Assembly: GCA_016763875.1 (NCBI GenBank)
Contig: JAESSZ010000765.1
Location: 1 to 5,642 of the forward strand
Length of the DNA stretch: 5,642 bases
From: Nannocystaceae bacterium
Lineage (GTDB): Bacteria; Myxococcota_A; Polyangia; Nannocystales; Nannocystaceae
Direction of reading: 5' to 3'
In this document: piece by piece, positions 1 to 3,997 of the stretch
Layout: each line of letters starts with the position of its first letter
Position numbering within the stretch: the stretch's first letter is position 1
Notes under the pieces: generated by a model
The model's input: the letters and a program-made list of their open reading frames with translations, nothing else
What the model was told of the DNA's origin: nothing
Databases searched by the model: none
Translations under genes and position numbers: made by a program

Positions 1-673
1 CGTTGATGACCGGGATCGCTTCGGCTGCCGACGCCCGCTCCATTACCCCGGCCTCGCTGCTGCGAAGCACTACCGCGTCCATGTGGAGGCTGGCGAGGAT
101 GCGAATGACGTTGTCGATATGGCTCGACGTGCGGACGGGAAAGAACTGGGAAGCGTCTTCGGTGTGGTACGCTGTTCCGCCGAGAAGCCCCATCGCCATC
201 TCGAACGAGGTACGGCGCTCCAGTGCGTGCTCCCGCGGCGCGTAGTGGGCGACCATGGGCGATGAACACAGCCCTTCGATCGGGCCACACACGAGGTACC
301 CCTCCGTCGGGTGCAAGTTCCCGCTCGACGGGTTGATCCGCAGCGGCCACGACGTCGTACCAGCCTGCTTCCACGCCGACAGGGCCAGGCTGTCGCCAAA
401 CAGCTGCGACACGGACGCGCGATTGAGATCTGCGGGGGGAATATTCCCCTCAACGAACGCAGCCTCGTACTGTGGGTCCTCGCCCCGTGGGATGTGATCC
501 AACGGCAGGCACTTCGCACCCTCGAAGCGCAGGAACGGATCGGGCTGCGTCGCCCAATCCAGGCCCCTCGGCCCCCGGGCGTAACGCGCGAAGTTGTGCT
601 TGGTGCTTTGGTGGTACCCGAGCACCTCGGCGCGCGCACGCGTTTCCTCCCACGGTTCGGCCACGTCGGACAC
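1..673 (-). CDS. In-frame chimera: SagB/ThcOx-type dehydrogenase N-terminus joined to aspartate carbamoyltransferase segment (partial, runs off left edge)
   Basis: Translation from the GTG at 673-671 is open for 224 codons to the window edge. Residues 1-154 follow the N-terminus of the large stand-alone SagB/ThcOx nitroreductase-like family: YHQSTKHNFARYA near residue 19, GLDWATQPDPFLRFEGAKC, then SLALSAWKQAG and the hallmark NPSSGNLHPTEGYLV, ending in HYAPREHALE. Known members bind FMN and run to roughly 500 residues, with the rest of the flavin site in the part missing here. From residue 155 the frame becomes carbamoyltransferase-like. The GTG start is chosen because VSDVAEPWEE fits the usual family N-terminus; the DUF1993 stop lies one codon upstream in the same frame, and no clear Shine-Dalgarno is visible. 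The natural product of this fusion is unknown and it is unlikely to keep either activity. The SagB assignment is strong; whether the junction is biological is uncertain. Confidence 0.75.
   Translation of the reverse strand, partial: MSDVAEPWEETRARAEVLGYHQSTKHNFARYARGPRGLDWATQPDPFLRFEGAKCLPLDHIPRGEDPQYEAAFVEGNIPPADLNRASVSQLFGDSLALSAWKQAGTTSWPLRINPSSGNLHPTEGYLVCGPIEGLCSSPMVAHYAPREHALERRTSFEMAMGLLGGTAYHTEDASQFFPVRTSSHIDNVIRILASLHMDAVVLRSSEAGVMERASAAEAIPVIN
2..211 (-). other. Aspartate carbamoyltransferase-like segment (pyrB-type, internal fragment)
   Basis: About 70 codons from TSFEMAMGLLGG to the left edge resemble the carbamoyl-phosphate domain of ATCase, the enzyme that makes N-carbamoylaspartate in pyrimidine synthesis. 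RRTSFEMAM matches the end of the STRTR-x-SFE loop. Further on, SSHIDNVIRILAS corresponds to the 80s-loop and following helix, MDAVVLRSS to the conserved DAIVMRH strand with its substrate-binding Arg, and IPVIN to the strand before the AGDG...HPTQ motif, which would lie outside the window. The first part of the STRTR loop and everything upstream of it in a normal ATCase are absent, replaced by SagB sequence. The usual 80s-loop KGE is not visible; VRTSSHID stands there, so a divergent ATCase or another carbamoyltransferase is possible. Confidence 0.7.
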
Positions 674-676
674 GAA

Positions 677-1198
677 CTAGGAGGGGTCGCTCTTGGTCAG
701 TGCGCCGAGGAAGTCGCGCTTGCCGAGTTCCACGCCGTTGTGACGCAAGATCGCGTAGGCCGTAGTCAGGTGAAAGTAGAAGTTCGGGATGGCGTGCTCC
801 ACGAAGAAGTCCGCGCCCGTCATCGTCTGGCCCTTCCAACGCGGCTGCGTGATGACTTGGCTCGCCGCGTTATCGAAGTCTGCGGCCGAGAACCCGTCCA
901 GGTACGCGATGGTGTCGGTGACTCGGGTACGCAGCTCCGTAAGGGTTTGCTCGCTGTCGTCGTGCACGGGGGCGTCCTTGCCGGTCAGACGCGCCGCGGC
1001 CTTCTTTGCGGTGTCGCACGCGATCTGAACCTGCCTCCCAAACCCGAACTGGTTGGGCGCGAGGCCCAGGCCGAGGAACACGTCCGCCTCAAATTTCTTG
1101 TCGTCCGCAAATCCTGCCGCGGCCTCAAGCCACTTGTCGAGTTGACCGAGTTGTTTGCTCATCTGCGCCACGATCGTTGCGTACATGCGGCGGAGCAT
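677..1198 (-). CDS. DUF1993 family protein
   Basis: This 173-residue protein matches DUF1993 across its length and is of normal size. Visible family signatures are LGLAPNQFGFGRQVQIACDTAKKAAARL (residues about 44-71, quoted here only as a region with the core FGRQVQIACDTAK), TLTELRTRVTDTIAYLDG in the middle, and the C-terminal PNFYFHLTTAYAILRHNGV followed by LGKRDFLGAL. No signal peptide or membrane segment is seen, so it is probably cytoplasmic. The family adopts a DinB/YfiT-like four-helix bundle in the one structure I recall; its biochemical role is not established. The ATG at 1198 is taken as start, but the Met at 1186 (MYATIVAQM) agrees better with typical DUF1993 N-termini; neither has a convincing Shine-Dalgarno. 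It is divergent from the cobalamin-binding gene across about 87 bp and sits immediately upstream of the SagB-like frame, with likely co-transcription. Confidence 0.9.
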   Translation of the reverse strand: MLRRMYATIVAQMSKQLGQLDKWLEAAAGFADDKKFEADVFLGLGLAPNQFGFGRQVQIACDTAKKAAARLTGKDAPVHDDSEQTLTELRTRVTDTIAYLDGFSAADFDNAASQVITQPRWKGQTMTGADFFVEHAIPNFYFHLTTAYAILRHNGVELGKRDFLGALTKSDPS

Positions 1199-1285
1199 AG
1201 CGCCGCCACGCCCTGCGCGTGTCTCGAGCCCCTAGGATCGTCTCGGTTGCCGGTAAGCCCGCTCCGAAGCACTATCTCCGCCGCT

Positions 1286-2035
1286 GTGTCAGGCGTACGT
1301 ATCGCGTCATTGCTCCCGAGTGCCACGGAGATCTGTTACGCGTTGGGTCTGGGCGATGCCGTGGTGGGCGTGTCACACGAGTGCGACTTCCCCCCCGCGG
1401 CTCGCACCAAACCCGTGCTCACCTCCTCCCGGCTCGATGGGAATCTCGAGAGTCAGGCCATCGATGACCAGGTACGCAGCCTGGTTCAAGAGGGGCTCAG
1501 CATCTACGCGGTGGACGAAGTACGACTCGCCCAGTTGCAACCGACGCTCGTGCTCACGCAGGACACCTGCAGCGTGTGCGCCGTGCCGTTCGTGGAGGTC
1601 GAGCGCGCCACGCTGCGAACGTTGGGGCCGGGGGCTCGCATCGTTTCTTTGTCGCCAAACACCATCGAGGCTCTGTTCGCAGACATTATCAAGATCGGCG
1701 GTCTGGTCGGCACGCCTGGTCGCGCCAAGACCTTGGTGGCTGCGATGCGCGCTCGTCTGACTCGACTCCAGGCACGCACGGCCACGCTCCCGCGCCGCAC
1801 CGTGCTCCACTTGGAATGGCTGGAGCCGCCCATGGTCGCGGGGCACTGGACCCCGAGCTTGTTGTTGATGGCGGGGAAAATGGGTCCCGAAAAAAAAAAA
1901 ATGGGTCCCGGACTCAAGGTCTCCGCAATAATGGGTCCCGGACTCAAGGTCTCCGCTGCTCAAATTGATGATCAGGCGGCGTCGGTGGCGCATCCGGCAC
2001 ACGGTGGGACGCACGGCGAAAAAAGTGGGCCCTAA
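1286..2035 (+). CDS. Cobalamin-binding protein (BtuF/TroA-like), 3'-truncated by repeats; probable pseudogene
   Basis: From the GTG at 1286, about 197 residues match the soluble cobalamin-binding/ABC-type substrate-binding family: RIASLLPSATEICYALGLGD at the N-terminus, GVSHECDFPP, then TQDTCSVCAVPF near residue 92, and HLEWLEPPMVAGHWTPSLL near 174-192. No signal peptide is visible; many members of this family also lack one. Known BtuF-like proteins bind corrinoids, but the role of this soluble type is uncertain. The family normally continues after the AGHW..P...L.AGG region for about 90 more residues. Here family sequence stops at MAG (codon ending 1876), and the frame reads a low-complexity tail (KMGPEKKKMGPG...) through the 1880-1956 repeats and on to TAA at 2033-2035. 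The 3' half is not seen anywhere in the window. The start is supported by the family N-terminus; upstream open sequence in this frame lies antisense to DUF1993. Confidence 0.85.
   Translation: MSGVRIASLLPSATEICYALGLGDAVVGVSHECDFPPAARTKPVLTSSRLDGNLESQAIDDQVRSLVQEGLSIYAVDEVRLAQLQPTLVLTQDTCSVCAVPFVEVERATLRTLGPGARIVSLSPNTIEALFADIIKIGGLVGTPGRAKTLVAAMRARLTRLQARTATLPRRTVLHLEWLEPPMVAGHWTPSLLLMAGKMGPEKKKMGPGLKVSAIMGPGLKVSAAQIDDQAASVAHPAHGGTHGEKSGP
1880..1956 (+). repeat. Left-flank tandem repeat, 27-bp unit with 30-bp period
   Basis: Two perfect 27-bp copies at 1900-1926 and 1930-1956 begin AATGGGTCCCGGACTCAAGG. A 10-bp partial copy, ATGGGTCCCG, lies at 1880-1889, separated from the first by a run of 12 A (1890-1901, shared with the unit edge). 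The unit contains the quasi-palindrome GTCC-C-GGAC. The repeats begin within a few bases of where the cobalamin-binding protein loses its family sequence, so they mark the left boundary of the inserted or rearranged segment. Confidence 0.85.
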
Positions 2036-2062
2036 ATGCACGTCGGAGGAGCATCTAGGGCC
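2019..2062 (-). terminator. Rho-independent terminator of the transposase gene
   Basis: Read on the minus strand, a 12-bp stem (GGCCCTAGATGC, complement of 2051-2062, pairing with GCATTTAGGGCC, complement of 2028-2039) closes an 11-nt loop and is followed by CAC and six T (complement of 2019-2024). It lies about 90 bp past the transposase stop codon. In minus-strand RNA the only non-Watson-Crick pair is a G-U wobble, while on the plus strand the same position is an A-C mismatch. This asymmetry supports function in the transposase direction. Confidence 0.7.
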
Positions 2063-2149
2063 GAGAGTGCAGCCGGGGACGGCACACAACCAAAGCGCGA
2101 CGGCAGCGAAGCGGTGGTGCGACGCTGTCGAGCGGTTCTGTCGTATGGG

Positions 2150-3157
2150 TTACGGGGGCTGGTCAGCGACTCGCACCTCGTAGCGGACGCGGAGCAGGTA
2201 GGTGCCGTAGGGGAAGACGGGGTCGTCGCCCGCGCGATACTCGTCGCGTGCCTTGGCGTACGCGCAGGCCCAGTGCTGGTTCTTCACGAGCTCCGCGATG
2301 CGTTTCCACTTGTCGGACGACGCGACCTTTGGCTTGACCGCATACCTGTCTTCCCAGCTGGAGGGCTTGCGCCACCACTTGGACTTGGACAGCTTGCTGA
2401 GACCCATGAAGCGCCGATTTTCGGCTTTCATTTGGGCCTGTTTGTCGCGCTCAAGCTGGCGGCAGCGATCCATGAGCTTGTCGAACAGCTCGTCGTCGGT
2501 AAGTTCGAGGAGGATCTTCGGGCGCACGCGCGTGATCGCCACGGACTCGGGGTTGTCCGGGTTTGCGGGGTCGTAGTACCAGTTAGGCCGGCGAAAGACC
2601 CGCGTCTCGCCAAACTTCCAGCCGTAGGTGGTGAAGCCAGGCCATAGGTGGCCCCACTTGACGAGGCCCGCGACGACCGGGTTGGTATCGGTGTACGCCA
2701 AGTCGTTGAGGGTCTGCTCGTCGGCGGGCGTGAGGGTGTCGCACGACCCGCCGCCAGCGAACAGCGAATCGTTGCGACCGCGGCGGGCGTTGATGCCGCG
2801 GGCGAGGTTGCTGTGCACTGAGTTCTTGAAGTTCGGGCGATTAGCGAGGCGGTCGGTGATGTCGTTGTGGAGATGGTTGCCCATCTGGACGCCGGCGTGC
2901 AGGTCCGCGCCGTACTTCAGCAGGGCCCTGGCGAGCGTGTAGGCGTAGAATGCTGTGATGGCCGCTCCGGTGTAGCCCTTTCCCGGTTCACCGGCGGGCG
3001 TCAGCAAGAGCCTACGGTCATGGCAGCGCCGGGTGATCTTGACCCGGGCGCCGGGGACGATCGGCCGAGCACGGACTCTTTCGTGAGCGCGGTTGGCTGC
3101 GCGCGCCCGATTGGCTGCCCGGCGCTCAGCGCTAGCCTCGATTCGCGAAGATGCCAC
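2150..3157 (-). CDS. REP-associated tyrosine transposase-like protein (Y1/HUH family)
   Basis: The 335-residue product carries the Y1 transposase core. It has a basic N-terminus, then RPIVPGARVKITRRCHDRR (about 31-49), which matches the first strand of the RAYT fold. The HUH metal-binding motif follows as MGNHLHNDITD, with His95 and His97, and then LARGINARRGR. The segment LAYTDTNPVVAGLV has Tyr155 as the likely catalytic tyrosine in the typical A-Y-x-x-x-NPV-AGLV context. Known relatives nick or join single-stranded DNA at REP hairpins through a 5'-phosphotyrosine bond. About 165 residues follow this core, including a charged helical stretch (DDELFDKLMDRCRQLERDKQ), making it longer than the ~165-residue Escherichia coli protein. 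The start is GTG at 3157, with no obvious Shine-Dalgarno. Two REP-like hairpins stand directly upstream and a terminator directly downstream. The frame looks intact. Confidence 0.85.
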   Translation of the reverse strand: MASSRIEASAERRAANRARAANRAHERVRARPIVPGARVKITRRCHDRRLLLTPAGEPGKGYTGAAITAFYAYTLARALLKYGADLHAGVQMGNHLHNDITDRLANRPNFKNSVHSNLARGINARRGRNDSLFAGGGSCDTLTPADEQTLNDLAYTDTNPVVAGLVKWGHLWPGFTTYGWKFGETRVFRRPNWYYDPANPDNPESVAITRVRPKILLELTDDELFDKLMDRCRQLERDKQAQMKAENRRFMGLSKLSKSKWWRKPSSWEDRYAVKPKVASSDKWKRIAELVKNQHWACAYAKARDEYRAGDDPVFPYGTYLLRVRYEVRVADQPP

Positions 3158-3199
3158 GCATCGGGGTAAGTCGGCCGCGATTCGGATGCGTTGCGTGCT

Positions 3200-3274
3200 T
3201 CTTTGCTGGGGTGTCCCTCAAGGACACCCCTTAGCTTTCAGAAAACGATGCCCTTGGGTCCGGGTTTCCTTTTT
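3200..3274. repeat. 75-bp REP-like direct repeat, copy 1
   Basis: This stretch is identical over all 75 bases to 3302-3376, a 102-bp offset. Within it, arms GGGGTGTCC (3208-3216) and GGACACCCC (3222-3230) form a perfect 9-bp stem around the 5-nt loop CTCAA. A further GCT/AGC pairing lies outside a 2-nt TT bulge. The 3' part carries one copy of the TTGGGTCCGGGTTTCC motif. It lies about 45 bp upstream of the transposase start, the usual position of REP elements next to a RAYT gene. No T-run follows on either strand, so it does not look like a terminator. Confidence 0.85.
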
Positions 3275-3413
3275 CTCCCTTGGGTCCGGGTTTCCTTTTT
3301 CTCTTTGCTGGGGTGTCCCTCAAGGACACCCCTTAGCTTTCAGAAAACGATGCCCTTGGGTCCGGGTTTCCTTTTTTGGGTCCGGGTTTCCTTTTGGGTC
3401 CGGGTTTCCTTTT
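3254..3413 (+). repeat. Five copies of a 20-bp TTGGGTCCGGG motif (right-flank array)
   Basis: The core TTGGGTCCGGGTTTCCTTTT occurs without mismatch at 3254-3273, 3280-3299, 3356-3375, 3376-3395 and 3394-3413. The last two overlap by two bases, giving an 18-bp tandem period. The first three copies are preceded by CC, extending the shared flank motif to CCTTGGGTCCGGG. The spacing is irregular, and the array ends 11 bp before the lipoprotein stop codon. The plus-strand reading frames through it are open only because of the repeats. Confidence 0.85.
3302..3376. repeat. 75-bp REP-like direct repeat, copy 2
   Basis: This is an exact second copy of 3200-3274 in the same orientation, with the hairpin at 3310-3332. 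Complete identity of two copies suggests recent duplication or active homogenisation. The 27 bp between the copies (3275-3301) holds another TTGGGTCCGGGTTTCC motif, so the array looks built by stepwise duplication of small units. Confidence 0.85.
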
Positions 3414-3424
3414 CGGTTTGAGGC

Positions 3425-3859
3425 TCACACGCATTGCGAGGAAACCGCTCCGTCGGAGTCAACGACAGGCGGCTGGCAGACACCGCCCGGGCAGTCTGCA
3501 TCGACTGCACAGGGGCCGCACACGCCGATATCAGCCAGTCCGACGCCTGCGATATCGACCACCGCACAAACCCCAGAGGCGCAGGACGATGCGTCGCCCG
3601 ACGCCGGACAATAGCTTCCATCACCATCGTCTGTCGCCGTTGTGTCGACGCCATCGACGCTCGTACCACTGGCGTCACCACTACCGCCGCCGTTTCCACT
3701 ACTGCCACCACTACCGCTGCCGCCATCGGTGGCAGCGCCGTCGCTCCCGGTGCCACTTCCTAGTCCTGGCGGACCAGTTGCGAACGAGTTCCCCTCGTCG
3801 GTCGTGACCGAGCAGGCCGACACAAGCACCGCGACTCCGACCCCAAGGCGACCTCGCAT
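3425..3859 (-). CDS. Small Cys-rich lipoprotein with low-complexity linker
   Basis: The 144-residue product starts MRGRLGVGVAVLVSAC, a short lipoprotein signal with Arg2 and Arg4, a hydrophobic core and the lipobox LVSAC, giving lipidated Cys16. Residues about 27-82 are a linker rich in Gly, Ser, Asp and Thr. Residues 84-143 hold eight cysteines, including CGPCAVDADCPGGVC, a pattern common in exported myxobacterial proteins and probably disulfide-bonded; the even number of cysteines suggests a complete domain. An in-frame TGA two codons upstream fixes the start at this ATG or later. No specific function is recognised; it is likely a surface or periplasmic anchored protein. It lies 138 bp downstream of the TPR/kinase gene on the same strand, and its stop is 11 bp from the repeat array. 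Confidence 0.8.
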   Translation of the reverse strand: MRGRLGVGVAVLVSACSVTTDEGNSFATGPPGLGSGTGSDGAATDGGSGSGGSSGNGGGSGDASGTSVDGVDTTATDDGDGSYCPASGDASSCASGVCAVVDIAGVGLADIGVCGPCAVDADCPGGVCQPPVVDSDGAVSSQCV

Positions 3860-3864
3860 AGCAG

Positions 3865-3893
3865 ATCATACCGCCAGCAATGCAGCACCGGTA
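3865..3893 (-). promoter_or_regulatory. Possible promoter of the lipoprotein gene
   Basis: On the minus strand TATGAT (complement of 3865-3870) is a good -10 box ending five bases before the ATG. A transcript would start close to the ATG itself, implying a leaderless message, and no Shine-Dalgarno is visible. The -35 region at 17-bp spacing reads TACCGG and is a poor match, so this call is weak. Confidence 0.25.
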
Positions 3894-3997
3894 GAGGCAA
3901 TCGACCAGGTCCTTGCCAGGACGCGCGGGACGCGAACACCAACTCGAATTTAGACGTGCACGCCACTGTTCTGCCTGCACTCCGTTCCCGGTGGATA

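Larger units (their letters stand above)
1880..3413. mobile_element. RAYT-like (Y1/HUH) transposable module with repeat flanks
   Basis: The segment between the truncated cobalamin-binding gene and the lipoprotein gene contains one transposase gene of the Y1/HUH REP-associated type, a terminator behind it, and repeat clusters on both sides. The left cluster (1880-1956) and right cluster (3254-3413) share CCTTGRGTCCGGG: on the plus strand at the right (3252, 3278 and 3354) and on the minus strand at the left (complement of 1907-1919 and 1937-1949). They therefore face each other in inverted orientation. Exact ends are not defined and no target duplication is visible. Known RAYTs use hairpin REP sequences as substrates and usually do not move as classical insertion sequences, so this may be a domesticated repeat-managing module rather than an active element. 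Confidence 0.55.

Noticed and set aside
70..639. Minus-strand open frame of 189 codons overlapping the SagB-like gene
   Set aside because: Its product is Arg/Ser-rich with no family features; the other minus-strand frame carries the recognisable SagB and ATCase motifs.
311..1285. Upstream part of a long plus-strand open frame (to 2035) antisense to the SagB-like and DUF1993 genes
   Set aside because: Its sequence is Arg/Val-rich with no family features, and the opposite strand encodes clear families. Only the portion from 1286 is real.
1890..1901. Run of 12 A as a programmed slippage site
   Set aside because: It lies past the point where the gene has already lost its family sequence, so no meaningful product would be rescued by a frame shift. 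Its length may also be a sequencing uncertainty.
3205..3235. REP hairpin as a Rho-independent terminator
   Set aside because: Neither strand has a T-run directly after the stem, and its duplication next to a RAYT gene fits a REP role better.
3200..3413. CRISPR array
   Set aside because: The repeats are nested, irregularly spaced and some abut directly; there are no unique spacers of uniform length and no cas genes.
3093..3614. Plus-strand open frame of 173 codons across the right repeat array
   Set aside because: It is open because the repeated units contain no stops in this frame. The product is a reiteration of the repeats and extends antisense into the lipoprotein gene.
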